NCBI GenBank assembly: GCA_038380435.1
Contig: JAWZYU010000004.1
Coordinates: 24,402,001 to 24,466,000 of the forward strand
Length of the DNA stretch: 64,000 nt
Direction: 5' to 3'
Origin: Ryuthela nishihirai
Lineage: Eukaryota > Arthropoda > Arachnida > Araneae > Heptathelidae
Positions 22,498 through 33,523 of the stretch are shown here, one piece after another. The notes beneath the pieces are model-generated. The model saw only the letters and a program-made list of their open reading frames with translations. It ran no database searches and was not told the DNA's origin. The translations under genes and the position numbers were made by a program. The number at the start of each line of letters is the position of its first letter. Position 1 is the stretch's first letter.

Positions 22498-23134
22498 TAC
22501 AGATGTAATAAAATCCATCTGTATCACTGCGATGAACTGATGTTTTGAAAAACTGACAATGTGATGAATTGACATTTTGATGAATTGATGTAGAATCCAG
22601 CTGAACTGCACATTAGCATCTACCACTTTCTCCTGAAAGCTTGTTTTGTACAGTTGACAAGATAGACTCATCATCATCATCAAGCAGCCATGGGCTACAG
22701 AGGTCCAACCAGACCGTGCAATTTAGTTCTCCAAGCATATCTGTCCTGAGCTACATCTGCTGCATCTGGCCATTGCACACCAATTCGAACAAGGTCCTGT
22801 TTGACATTATCTACCCACCACATCCTAGGTCTCCCCCTCTTTCTGTGGCCTTTAGGCACACTGTTCATAACCATGATACAACCTGAGATACCAGCAAATT
22901 TGGTTGCTGCCTGCAATATCAAGATTTAAAAACAACTTTCAGGAGAAAGTGGTAGGTGTTAATGTGCAGTTCAGCTGGATTCTACATCAGCTCATTACAG
23001 TCAATTCATTGCAGCATTAATTCATCGCAACATCAATTCATCGCAACATCAATTCATCACAATGTCAGTTTATCGAAACATCAGTTCATTGCAGTGATAC
23101 AGATGGATTCTATTACATCTGTACCTACTTTAGT
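22498..23134. mobile_element. Foldback element with internal subrepeats and an RTE cargo
   Basis: Arms 22498-22647 and about 22931-23134 are inverted copies, sharing TACAGATGTAAT at the outer ends and ACCACTTTCTCCTGAAAG at the inner ends. The right arm is longer because it holds more copies of a ~15-bp direct repeat (GATGAATTGATGTTGC on the minus strand). Unequal arms built of short direct repeats are the hallmark of FB-type foldback elements. The loop contains an RTE 3' end. Confidence 0.8.
22668..22877 (-). mobile_element. RTE-like LINE 3' end, 5'-truncated
   Basis: On the minus strand it reads from ATGAACAGTGTGCCTAAAGG (matching 22109 onward of the main copy) through TGGGTAGATAATGTCAAACA to TGGCTGCTTGATGATGATGA. 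About 210 bp; a classic 5'-truncated insertion, here lying in a foldback loop. Confidence 0.9.
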
Positions 23135-23709
23135 ACAGCTGTATCTTAGTGTAAACTCTATGATAAATGTGCTGCATTTCAATAGCAGCACTTGGTATAA
23201 ATGTAAGAGCATATTATTATAAGCAAAATTCTCTCATTAAAGTCAGGAACAAACAGCAGGAAAAACGTTTAGGGGACATTTCAAATTGGTTACTATTCTG
23301 TCTTTTTTTTATTATACATTTAATCATGCTTCAATTTTTACAAAATGAGGGATTTCACCCACCCATAACTTTAATATAGGCATCATTGCAAAACAAAAGT
23401 TGTGATCTAAAGAAAATGTTTCTCAAACATGAAAAATCTTGCCTTTTTTTAGAACTTTGTCTAGTTTATTTTCTTGCATGTGAATTGACAACATTGAATA
23501 TACTGAGCAATAAAAAAGCGACATATCGTTAAAAATTAAAATCTAAAGTTTTTGTTTTCTGAAAGAAGAATGTTAAGTTAAAAGAATGCATCTAAGATAT
23601 AGTTGTGGAAAAAGAGGCATTGTTTATTATATATTTAAGTGTAGGTGTATGTGTGTGTATGCAGTAATATTAGGACAATATTTATGTAACATGTTGCTGT
23701 TTATTGTAG
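23135..23709 (+). other. Probable intron upstream of terminal exon
   Basis: No repeat recognised; the last bases (GTTGCTGTTTATTGTAG) form a good 3' splice site for the exon at 23710. Confidence 0.4.
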
Positions 23710-23823
23710 GCACTTTTAGATAAGTATCATGGTCGAGGAGAGAGAACTGTGGAAGAAACAGCAAGCATTGTAGGGTTTCGTCTACCTAACAGATGGAAAG
23801 ATCCAGGCAACCAGAAGCCGTAG
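23710..23823 (+). CDS. Terminal exon of an unidentified gene
   Basis: After a pyrimidine-rich acceptor ending TTGTAG the sequence is open for 37 codons and ends in TAG (23821-23823). The peptide begins ALLDKYHGRGERTVEETA and continues SIVGFRLPNRWKDPGNQKP: charged, low in rare residues and without repeat character, unlike the chance frames around it. I do not recognise the family. A canonical AATAAA follows at 24031, which fits a 3' UTR of about 200 bases. Upstream exons were not found; they may lie 5' of the RTE element at 18.7 kb or outside the window. The phase at the acceptor is taken as 0. Confidence 0.6.
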   Translation, partial: ALLDKYHGRGERTVEETASIVGFRLPNRWKDPGNQKP

Positions 23824-24030
23824 TGTTAGTAGCAGACTGAACTTTATTTTGATGCCAATGTAAAAAGTAAAACAGATTGTCATCATCTCTGAAGTTTTCT
23901 CTATGACGTTTTGTCTAATACATTAGTATGCATTGGTTTCCTATTTTGGAGTGTCATAAATAAGCCATTAAGTCAACAATGTATATAGACATATTAAGTG
24001 TGTATTAGTGTACAAAATGTACAGGTCAGA

Positions 24031-24036
24031 AATAAA
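24031..24036 (+). promoter_or_regulatory. Candidate polyadenylation signal AATAAA
   Basis: A canonical hexamer 208 bases after the stop codon at 23823, in an AT-rich 3' flank. Confidence 0.45.
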
Positions 24037-25488
24037 TAATTTAGTTTTTATTATTTAATGCTGTGATAAAAATATAGCTTTTTAAAAAATAAAGCTTTCA
24101 AGCAGGGAAATTTCAGAATAGTTAGTAAACCAGTCTGTCAAATTTTAACCCTCAAATGATATCATAGATCATGCCAACATCATCAAGAAGAATCATGTAT
24201 CATCATCATGAAGAATAAAACGTTTGTTAATAGGCTTACCAGAAGTGACACCACCAGAAAGCTCTCATCCCTTGTTTTTTCTTCACCCTCCCCCCTTTCC
24301 AGGAACTTTTTGAAAGTTCTGGAAAATGATACAATTGAGAGTTGCATAATTTTGGTGATCCCTTTCTAGGAAGTGTCATTATATGTAATTAAAAATATTT
24401 TAATATTAAAAAACTGCCATTGAAAATGATGCAATCCCAGAGGTTTCAGAAAATAATGAGGCTTGAAATTTTTGGGATTTTGTCATCCTCCTCGTACCTT
24501 CTTCAGACTTCAAATTGCCTGTAGCAACAACCAGAACTTCCCCAAAAAAATCTGCCATTCCAACTAAACCTTGGATGGCAATGCTACCATTGTGTGAAAC
24601 CTCTCAATGCAGTGAAACCCTGTAACCGAGACCCATATTAAATTACAAAAATCTCTCTATTGACCCTTAAAAATGTGAGGTTTTTAGTTCAGGTCTCTAA
24701 ATTTTCAAGCCTCATGCAATGCATACTGACATTTAAGGAAAACTAAAACATTTGGAGATAATTCCACACAACCATATGATGTCCGCAAATCCATGTGAGG
24801 TGTTAAAAGTCTGTCAAGAGCATCATTATAGAAACAAATAGTTGTCACTTGGCCTTGAAATGGTTAAAGGGCTACTCCTTTGTCTCCTTTCATTCTTTAT
24901 TTTGGATGGTGGAATCATTCATCCTATGTGAAGCCCAGGGTTTCCTCCTATTCTTTTCACCTATTTCTATCTACTTGTCAAGACTTGAAAATTGCCTATG
25001 ACATCATATAAAAGTTACAGTCATTTTACAAGTTCAACTAAACTTTTGGTTACAGCACAAACTGCCAAACATAAAATGTTGAAAAGTCTCCTTTAACCCA
25101 CACACAATGTAAACCTTTGTAAATAGACAGCAGAAATCCATGGATAAGTACCATCTTCTTATAATCCTTTCTAATCAGCCATCTTGGATAGCACATCCAA
25201 TCTGAGTACTGAGTCCCAGAAAAACTTGTTGAGACTTGAAACCCAGAGTACAGAACAACCCTCTATAATGGGAAGTGCAAACATTTGATATATGTCACCT
25301 CCTTAAAATTATATCATCCTCTCAACCACTGTTTTTGGTAATGCAGTCAGAAGTTATGCAACAGCATAACAAATTCTAGAACAATCCCCAAACATTGGTT
25401 TAAAAGGTACCCAATCTTTTCAATGGTGTCTGGTCAGGAAATCTGCAAGGGTGGTCGAAGGATACTTCTAGCCTTTGGTGCCAAGTAT
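24037..25488. other. No gene seen; decayed MITE-like sequence near 24283-24400
   Basis: The block CCCTTTCCAGGAACTTTTTG...GTTGCATAATTTT resembles the interior of the MITEs at 28322 and 57882. Otherwise no feature. Confidence 0.35.
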
Positions 25489-25511
25489 GGGGGGGGGGGG
25501 GGGGGGGGGGG
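25489..25511 (+). repeat. Poly-G tract of 23
   Basis: An uninterrupted run of 23 G, the longest of several G or C runs in the window. A C run of about 12 follows near 25600-25612; the two may mark the ends of a decayed non-autonomous element. Confidence 0.9.
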
Positions 25512-25659
25512 CTGAAGGGCTCATGCCCCCTGACAAATTTCTGTTATATATCTAACAGACAAAATAAATATCTCTGGTATCCTGTTATTGTATGTGAGCT
25601 CCCCCCCCCCCTCTGAAAATTTAAAAACTCAGCACCAGTGCTTCTAACCACTGTACATA

Positions 25660-26876
25660 CACAATCATATCAGAATAATATGACCACCCACGGAATCACA
25701 GTGTACCCACCCAGACACGTCACAAAGTGCACAAGACAAGATCGACCACATGGAGAAATAAGCTGCCAGCCAGGACAGATGAGCCACAATGCGTAACGTG
25801 AGCACAGTGGGCAGAGGTATTGATGTGATGGACGTTCAAAAAGGAATGATCATTGGCTACTGCTCCAAGGGTGGAAGCATCTCAGAAACAGCAGATTTTG
25901 TGGGCTGTTCGCAAGGTGCTGTAGTAAAGGTGTACCAAGAATGGACCATTGGCACACCAAGTACCTCCAGACGTCATAACTGTGGACCCCAAAGGCCATC
26001 GACCCCAGAGGAGAACGTCACCTCCATTAACTGGTAAAGGGCAATCGATGCCCAACATTGCAGCAATTGACCATTCAAATGAATGCTGGGGCACCCAGGT
26101 ACGTGTCCCCAATAAAAGTAGAGTGAACCTTGTTACGCATTGGTCTCCAGAGTCTACGCTGCGTAAAGGCACCCATGTTAACCAAGGTCCATCAGCAATG
26201 ACACCTGCAGTTCACATGGGACTACCGTCATTGGACAGTGGAAGAGTGGAAAAAGATTGCCTTCTCCGACAAATCGAGGTTTCTACTCCAGAGAAGTGAC
26301 TGGCGGTGGCGGATACGGTGTCAGACACACGAGAACCAACTCCTGGACATGCTTGTCGGTCAAGTACAGGCCAGCAGTAGCAGTGTGCATGTCTGGGGGA
26401 TGTTTTCCTGGTATGACCTGGGACCTCTGGTACCACTGGATGGGTCCCTGAATGCCAATGGCTACCTACCCATCCTCGCTGACCACATGCATGCCTTCAT
26501 GTTGGATGTTTACCTGGTGGTGATTGTGTCTACTAACAGGACAATGCGCCCTGCCATGTTGCTAAGGTGATGAGTGACTGGTTCCAGTAACACGGCAGCG
26601 ATGTCTCTGTTCTCCCTTGGCTGGTGAAATTGCCCGACCTTAATTCCATAGAACACTTGTGGGACCATTTGGATCGATAGGTTCGGCGTGTGGACCCACA
26701 ACCACGTCATCTCTGGAACCTCCCTGCTCTGCTGGAGTTCGAATGGGCACATGCCCTCTGGCAACCTTCCAGGGCCTCATTGCATCCATGCCAAGCTGTC
26801 TCGCTGCTGTCATATGGGCCAAGGGTGGTTATTCCCGTTATTAGGTAAGTGGTCATATTATTCAGATACGACTGTG
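25660..26876 (+). mobile_element. Tc1-like transposon 1, transposase decayed
   Basis: 28-bp terminal inverted repeats (CACAATCATATCAGAATAAT at left; three mismatches to the right end) flanked by TA (25658-25659, 26877-26878). A transposase can be traced on the plus strand in broken frames: a helix-turn-helix region (DVMDVQKGMIIGYCSKGGS), then WKKIAFSDKSRFLL, VHVWGMFSWYDLGPL, QDNAPCHVAK and LPDLNSIEHLWDHL, the region of the DDE catalytic triad. Frameshifts occur around 26040-26230 and 26520-26560. Length of 1.2 kb is normal for the family. Confidence 0.93.
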
Positions 26877-28189
26877 TATATGCACAAAAAATTTTTATTC
26901 ACAGCTTTTTAACATGCACTTAATCCTTTTACTACCATACTGGCTCAAAATGGCTGAGACTTTAAATGGACTCATCCAATCAATGCTATTCTTCCCTCTT
27001 CACTAACTCCCATCTGCAGTTTGGGCAAGTATGGTCGTGGAAGAGTTAATACATAACACAGAACTTCAGCCCTTCACTAGGACCCTGCCCTAATAGTGGC
27101 AATCCTTGTCCAAACATTGTTGTAAATTCCTTTTCTGAGCTGAAACCTTACTTGGAAGGGAGCCTGATCTCCATTTATCCAATACCTCTCAGAGTGAGCT
27201 CCTGTATGTGGTGAATGATCCACCCTGTCAAGGTTCTGCTGAGTCCCAGAAGATCCAAATGCTCACTTGAATGTTTGCTGTACGCTACGATATGTTTCCC
27301 TGGAAAGGCAGATCCTGTTAGTTGCCAGGGATCCTCTTCCATTTCTCCCCAACTCTTGAGTTCCCATGTCCTGTATTGCCATTCGGAAGCCTGTTTATTA
27401 TTGGACAGGCAGTTCTTTAGAGGCCTATTACTACATATTGCTTCGGTTTCTGTTTCAGGTAAATGGGAGCTCTTGGGATGGTGCTCCAGAACCAATCATT
27501 TGGTGGACTGGCCCTGCTACAGTCACCACGCAGTTTGCTGAGGTCCATTTTCAGACACAAGGTTGTGAATTTCTTTACCATGCTCTTGGTATAAGAGTGG
27601 CACTGCTGTTCAACTATGGTGCCTGTGCAGCTCTGGGCATTTCCATGGTGGACTCCATGGCAGGTGGGGACCATAAGTATTGAACCATGGATATATTAAT
27701 CATGAATTCTCCAAATAAAAATTCATCTGTCTTGCCCATTAAACAGGTTCACTATGAAAGTCCAAATTCATTAACCTTGTCTTCATTTGCTTCATCTGTT
27801 TTTCCAGCACCGTTCCTGGTTATCCCTCTCCACATTTGAGCCATTTCTCCCCAAATTTCTTGAAATCTGTGAAGCATATAAAATCTGGTGACTTCCTTGT
27901 TGAGACCTCTTGTTCAGAACACTCGGAAAACAACTCCTGGAGATAACTAATTGGTGGGGTGTCCATCTGTGTATCACCTCACCACTCCTGAAACTAACAG
28001 CAGTTGGTGGGGTGCCTGTCTTTGTGTCACCCCACCAATCACCTTTGTGTCAAAGCATTGATATCCTTTTGGTGTGTGATCTCTGAGCAGAGCCTCAAGG
28101 TTCCTAAGAGAAAATCCTCTCAGAGCATTTCACCCAAGGAGTAACAGTAGTCCATTAGGTTTCAATGTGTCATAATTTTAACTTTCAAC
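26877..28189. other. No secure feature
   Basis: Overlapping open frames occur on both strands at 27175-27683, but none has a recognised domain. An imperfect repeat of TTGGTGGGGTG...CTGTGTATCACC occurs at about 27948-28045. The region may be the non-conserved upstream part of the LINE ORF1 at 28190. Confidence 0.35.
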
Positions 28190-28790
28190 ATCCCATGCTT
28201 GCCTTCCATCAAGGCAGGATATTTACGCTGCAAACTGTTATTATATGTGCCCAATCCTCAGTGCTGTTTCCAGTGCCAGCAGTACAGTCATGCTTGCACA
28301 ATGTACGTGGGTAAGCCTACACAGTCCTGGACCTAAAAAAAAGAAAGGGAGGGAGGGGGGGGGATAACTGAAGCATAACATTTTCCCTTTCGTTTCAGAG
28401 ATCTTTAAAAAAATTCTTGGAAAATGCTAGAAATGTGCATAATTTTAATAATTTTTAATACTAATTACCCTTACTAGCAATCTCAAAATCAGGGGGAGGG
28501 GAGTAATCCATGAACCCTGAACCCTTTGCTGCCCCCCACCACTCCCACCACCAAAACCAGTTGCTTCCTGAGCCTGCTTGTGTTGGCTGTGGCAGTGTGG
28601 ATCATGCTGAGCCAGATGGCAAGCTGCCTAAATTGCAGTGGTACTCATCCAGCATTTTTCTGCAACTGTCCAAAATGGAAGAGAGCAAAAGAGGTCTTGT
28701 ATATGAAAACATTACAGAAGATCTCATATATAGAAGCTAGAAAGATTATTGCACCGCTGGCACTGGAAACAGCACTGAGGGTTGGGCACA
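28190..28790 (+). pseudogene. LINE ORF1 (gag-like zinc knuckles), Jockey/I-type remnant
   Basis: The plus strand encodes LPSIKAGYLRCKLLLYVPNP followed by a damaged CCHC knuckle (CCFQCQQYSHAC) at about 28200-28300. After a MITE insertion come CVGCGSVDHAEPDG and, in another frame, CSGTHPAFFCNCPKWKRAKE and KISYIEARKI. This succession of knuckles and the PKW...E..I...ISY.EAR motif are typical of ORF1 proteins of Jockey-like LINEs. It is frameshifted, and no matching reverse transcriptase lies next to it. Confidence 0.75.
28322..28519. mobile_element. MITE with CAG..GGA.CTA ends (copy 1)
   Basis: Left end CAGTCCTGGACCTA and right end ending ACCCTG, with a G run just inside each end. The interior is similar to the copy at 57882 (TTTCCCTTTCGTTT..., ATGTGCATAATTTT). 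It interrupts the LINE ORF1 remnant. Confidence 0.65.
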
Positions 28791-29020
28791 TATAATAGCA
28801 GCAAAACTAACCTACAACAGTGCAGCTGCTAGGGAGCCTATCTCTCTTCATAGGATTTTCATTGACTATCTGCTCTATTTATCTTCCACCTGGAAACATC
28901 ATCTTCCAGGTAGACTTTGTCATGCAGCTGCTGTTGCCCTTCTCAGGTAAGGCTGCACTGGGCAGTCGTCTTTGGAGTAGTATTAACACCAATAGGAGGG
29001 ATTGGGTCCTTGAACAATAG

Positions 29021-29407
29021 TTGTTGTTGGGTTGTTTTACCTCTGAGCGGCACTTTTTTTGCACACCATGGGCTAAATGGCCAGGTGACATGGACCCCGA
29101 AGGCTCACAGAAGGTTGGGGGAGGGGACCCACTGGAACAACTGTTGGGAGACAGATGGTAGCCTCCCATCAAGGCCATCCAGCATGTTCTTTAACGTGCA
29201 CAGGGTATGTCTCTCCCGCACACGGAGCCACGGCTTAACGTTCCATCTGACGGACGGCTGCTTTTCCAAGCCAATCGGTGTCCTCTACTGACCGTGGGCA
29301 GGGAGCTTTGCGGAGATAAATCTCAATGCTGACCCAGCTGGGACTCGAACCTGGGAACTACAGATTATGAGCCTGGCGCGCAACTGACTGAGCCACCCCT
29401 GCCCCCT
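29021..29407 (-). mobile_element. SINE A, full length, with TSD
   Basis: Tail at 29021, tRNA-like head near 29330-29400. TTGAACAATAG (29010-29020) and TTGAACAGTAG (29408-29418) are the target-site duplication with one difference. Confidence 0.93.
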
Positions 29408-29491
29408 TTGAACAGTAGTTTTTATGAACTAATTTGTATGTTAATCTACATGAGCTTAGATGCTCTTGGGTTAATAAGAATATTTCAAATA

Positions 29492-30641
29492 CACTGGGAG
29501 GCCAAAAGTCATGGAAATAGCAGTTAAAGTAGAAGTATCGTGCTGTACTTGTAACCAATGTGTTGGATGTCAACTGCAGAATGGTGCTGCAGTAGCCTAC
29601 AAACCCAACATTCATTTCAGAGTAATTGTTAATTCAGCATGTCGTGAGTTGTCTGATTTTGAATGTGGCCTGATCGTCGGTGCCAGAAGGATGGGTCATG
29701 CAATATCAGAGACCGTGCAGGAATTTGGTTTTCCCAGGTCTACGGTGTCAAGAGTTTATCGTCAGTATTCTATTGATGGCATTTCCACACACTTAAACAA
29801 GTGCAATTGACGAACGGAACTCATGTTGGCTGTCACGAATGGTAATAACCAACAGACAGGCTACAGTGCATGAAATCACTGCCAATTTGAATGTGGGCCA
29901 AACAACATTTCTGAAAGGACTGTCCAGCGCTACCTGCACTCCATCGGATTTGGTAGCCAAAGACCCACTTGTGTCACAGAGCTCAACGACTGGAATGGCC
30001 CGAAGACATTGAAATTGGACAGTAGAACAGTGGTGTCAAGTAGCATGGTCCGAGGAATCAAGGTTCCAGTTTTTTCACTCCGATGGGTGTGTTAGAGTAT
30101 GGTGTAGACTCTGCGAAGCCATGGACCCTTCCTGTCTGCAAGGTACTGTTCAGCTGGAGGCGGCTCTGTGATGGTGTGGGGTGTGTTCACGTGGTCTACA
30201 TTGGGCTCTCTCTTCTATTTGGAGCAATCACGGACAGGTATGAGATACGTAGACATTCTCGCAGATCACCTGCACCCCTTCATGACTCTTGAGCACCCTG
30301 ATGTTGAAGGGGTATTCCAACAAGATAATGCAACGTGTCACCAGTCTTTGGTTGCTAGGAGGTGAATCAAGGAATACTCCATAGATTTTATCACCATGAA
30401 TTGGTTCCCAATATGAACCACCTGGAGCATCTGTGGGATACAATGGAAACAAGCTTACGATCCATGAAACCAGCATCATCCAATGCAACACAATTATGGT
30501 CTACACTGCAGGATGTGTGGGCTGCCAACCCTGCAGAATGGTACCGGCAATTCATTGACTCCATGCCTTGACGTGACTGCACTGCTGAGGAGGACCAACC
30601 CGTTATTTGGCACGTATCCCATGACTTTTGGCCTCTCAGTG
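29492..30641 (+). mobile_element. Tc1-like transposon 2, transposase decayed
   Basis: Terminal inverted repeats CACTGGGAGGCCAAAAGTCA / (reverse) CACTGAGAGGCCAAAAGTCA, flanked by TA at 29490-29491 and 30642-30643. Transposase traces: LSDFECGLIVGARRMGHAIS with a second helix GFPRSTVSRVYRQY, then WGVFTWSTLGSLFYLE, GVFQQDNATCHQS and LEHLWDTMETSL near 30420-30460. Several frameshifts. It differs in termini from the other Tc1-like elements here. Confidence 0.93.
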
Positions 30642-30643
30642 TA

Positions 30644-31336
30644 TAAGCTGTTTTGTAACATTATTATAATAAACTGATGATGATGATGAAATAAAAAAAA
30701 GTCTTAACAGCAAACTGTCCAGAAATCATAATTTTTGGGCTTGATATGGGGATGAAGCTGCATTTTTTATGCATTTAAAAAGCATGCACTTATGGACTGT
30801 CATGAATGGAGATGCTGAATTTTTGGAATACCCTTTTTATTGACTTATGCAAACTGCTATCACTAGGAGCCTAAATGTGTTCAATTACCTTTTCACCTAT
30901 GACTTGCTTCATGTTTTCCAGTCTGTGGTATTACAGTTCTCATTTCTCAGTGTTTTGTTCCACTAGAGAATAGATTTATTTCTGGGTGCATGCACATTGT
31001 AATATCAAGCATGATGTTGAACATAAGTAATAAATTTCAGTGCTACAAACCAAACATGCACTGTACATTTTGTTTTGACAACCACATTACCACTGTATCA
31101 TTTCTGGCACTCATCTGTTATTATGTCATATTTTATACCCTAACTTAGATTTCTGCATATGCACAGGAAAGCTTTTAGATCAGTAATTAGAGTTCTTCAT
31201 GGTACTATGCAAGTTGTACACTACCAACCTAAAACACCTGTAAGTTTAGTCATTGTTACCATTTCTTTCTTAATACTTCTAGCCCAGATATTACGTACTT
31301 GTCAAGACCTTAACTATAATCCCATAATTTTTTTGT
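30644..31336. other. No secure feature
   Basis: An acceptor/donor-bounded open segment occurs at 31149-31242 on the plus strand (ends CACCT|GTAAG), but it has no recognised homology and is not called. Confidence 0.3.
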
Positions 31337-31540
31337 ATAATGGCTGAGTGGTTAGGTTAGCACGCTACGCTACTGATCTAAGGGACCTGGGTTCGAAACC
31401 CAGGTAAGGCATGGATGTTGTGTTTTTCTGCTGAGGTCCTGCCGTTGTCACAGACCACTACAGTGTATTATTAAACTGGCAGGCTCCTGTCAGAACTTTG
31501 TGGCAAGGGAGGGTTATTTATTATTATTTATTTATTCTAC
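31337..31540 (+). mobile_element. SINE B, full length, diverged
   Basis: Head GGCTGAGTGGTTAGG, box B GGTTCGAAACCC, CTGCTGAGGTCCTGCC and a shortened 3' end with TTATTTATTATTATTT tail. Confidence 0.9.
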
Positions 31541-31670
31541 TTATATTAAAGGATTTGAATCTCGAATTTCCTATGTCAGCTCTTAGAATATGTCAAAAAT
31601 TTCGGAAACCAGGGAAAGGTGTCCTGTGAAAATTCCCTGCAGTGGAAAACAGGTCAGTGCCCAGCAAATG

Positions 31671-31795
31671 AGGAGGGGGTGACTCAGTCAGCAGTTCCAA
31701 GCCCACCTGGGCAGTGCCGAGATTTATCTCTGCAAAACTACCCACGGGCTTGGAAAGGCCACTGTCAGTTGCATGAGGCATTAAGCTATGATCCT
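31671..31795 (+). mobile_element. SINE A, internally deleted
   Basis: GGGGGTGACTCAGTCAG, GAGATTTATCTCTGCAAAAC and GGGCTTGGAAAGGCC are recognisable with the intervening parts lost. Confidence 0.75.
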
Positions 31796-31803
31796 GTTTT
31801 TAT

Positions 31804-32408
31804 CCAAATTCTTTTGCCAAACCAGATATTAGATGGTAATTTTTGAATTTAGATTGCCAAACTTTAGATGGTAATCCTAACTTTTAGAACTGGAGTCTTC
31901 TGCGGTGGAGACTCTCAGGCTGGCCCGTCGATAAGCCATGCCAAATTGGGAACCCCAAACCCTTCAACATGACCCTCAACTTCGTCCTTTCCATAGAGCC
32001 AACTCGCGGCCCCCAGCGAACAAGACACCACCCACTTCGTGGTTCGCAACCGAGCCCTTTGCTAATGCAGGATGTCTGCCTAATCGGGTTCTCCAAGTCC
32101 TTTCAGCAGACCCTTCTAGGCATCTCCAGGAGGTTGCTGGCACAACTGCATGCATAAGGACCACCAGTCCACCCTACTTCACAGAGGCACCTAAGCCCCT
32201 CCACCACGAAAGCTGTCCTGCCTAAAGATCTCATGTGGAGACTCTTAGTTTGGCTTTTCCATCGAAAAGCGTTTGGCTTATCAATGTGCCAGCCTGAGAG
32301 TCTCTGCTGCGGAAGACTCCAGTTCTAAAAGTTTGGCAAACTTTAGATGGTAATCCTATCTAAATTCAAAAATCACCATCTAATATCTGGTTTGGCAAAA
32401 GAATTTGG
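31804..32408. mobile_element. 605-bp foldback element
   Basis: The arms 31804-31938 and 32274-32408 are inverted copies, both about 135 bp. They begin CCAAATTCTTTTGCCAAACC and share TTTTAGAACTGGAGTCTTC and GAGACTCTCAGGCTGGC. A short block (TTTAGATGGTAATCC) is itself rearranged between arms. The 335-bp GC-richer middle has no recognised coding function. No terminal motif of a known superfamily is seen. Confidence 0.8.
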
Positions 32409-32705
32409 ACAAAATTAAGTGAGTTATTTGGCTTTGTCCACCACTCACTGCACCTCAATGATTATCTCATCAGACTTGTTTAAACAACCAAAAGGTCTTT
32501 CTCTTCGCAGGGTCTCCACAGACAGAAGGCAGAACAACAGAAGGTTCTCTAGCGAGTGGATGGTAGTTTTGTGGCAACTCCCTCAAGATGTGCTGTCCAA
32601 GTATAGCGGAACATCGGGATTGCCACACATTACTAGTGGTAACCATCCACTATTATGTTTGAGAACGCATATGTACTTAATTGTAACGATGCCCTTCAGG
32701 TATAG

Positions 32706-33095
32706 CCTCTTGGCATTGTGGATTCCTCAGCAGCACTTGCCAACTTCGCTTGGGGTTCCAAGTTCGATCCCAGCAGTGGGAAGACTCATCGCAGTCTGAT
32801 AAACAGTAATGTTCGGAGATTCGGAAAAGATTTCTCTCATGAAGCAGAAATTAATGAGTTGAATTGAAATGTGTTCCCTGCTCTATGCCTAGATGGCATC
32901 AGAACTCTCCTTGCAAGAAGAAGACAGTCACAAGAATGTGACTGGAATAGCATTAGTACGGTTACAGGTCAGCTGATGGCTCGCATTTCACAGTGTAGCC
33001 TCGCTGGTGAAGATATTGAACCCAAAGTTTACATGGCATGTAGAAGCCCTTTGAGACGATTTGCTGGAGATATGGAGGAATTCATAAGAGATTAG
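32706..33095 (+). pseudogene. Possible coding remnant, unidentified
   Basis: One frame reads PLGIVDSSAALANFAWGSKF and continues to FSHEAEINELN, meets TGA at 32865-32867, then runs in the same frame through LARRRQSQECDWNSIS and GEDIEPKVYMACRSPL to TAG at 33093-33095. Its composition is protein-like. A strong 3' splice site (TTCCCTGCTCTATGCCTAG) precedes 32891, so 32891-33095 could instead be a terminal exon that avoids the stop. No family is recognised. Confidence 0.35.
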
Positions 33096-33142
33096 CAGTA
33101 TTTATAGTTCATTTGACGCTTATATATATTTTTTTGTCACAC

Positions 33143-33310
33143 AGTGTGCAGGAGAGCCATACCCTGTACACATTAAAAAACAAGCTGGATGGCCTTGACA
33201 GGAGGCTAGCACTGTCTCCTAAGAGCTGTCCAGTGGGTCCGTTTTCTCCCAACCTTATGACCTGGCCAATTGTGTGCAAAAGAGTACCTTTAAGAGTTAA
33301 AACCCAAAAG
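33143..33310 (+). mobile_element. SINE A, 5'-truncated, diverged
   Basis: GTGCAGGAGAGCCATACCCT, GCTGGATGGCCTTGACAGG and ACCTGGCCAATTGTGTGCAA match the 3' two thirds of the family. Confidence 0.85.
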
Positions 33311-33523
33311 CTAGCAAATTTTGCACCAAGAACAAGTGAGGAAGATGTTCATGCATGGAGCAAGAATTATTTTTGAAACCTATCAAATACTTTTTTCACA
33401 TAGTAATAAAAATTTATCAATAATTATAAAATGCAACCTCGGTTTTATTTACAGCCGGAGCATATGCTCCATTTCCCTCCACCCCCTTTGCCTTTTCATG
33501 GCCCATTTGGAGACACTCTAGAG

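Noticed and set aside
27175..27683. Overlapping open frames of about 105 codons on both strands
   Set aside because: No domain, no splice context and simultaneous opening on both strands in a GC-richer patch suggest chance or unconserved LINE ORF1 sequence.
31149..31242. Candidate plus-strand exon with good donor
   Set aside because: Its phase does not fit the possible exon at 32891 and it has no recognised homology.
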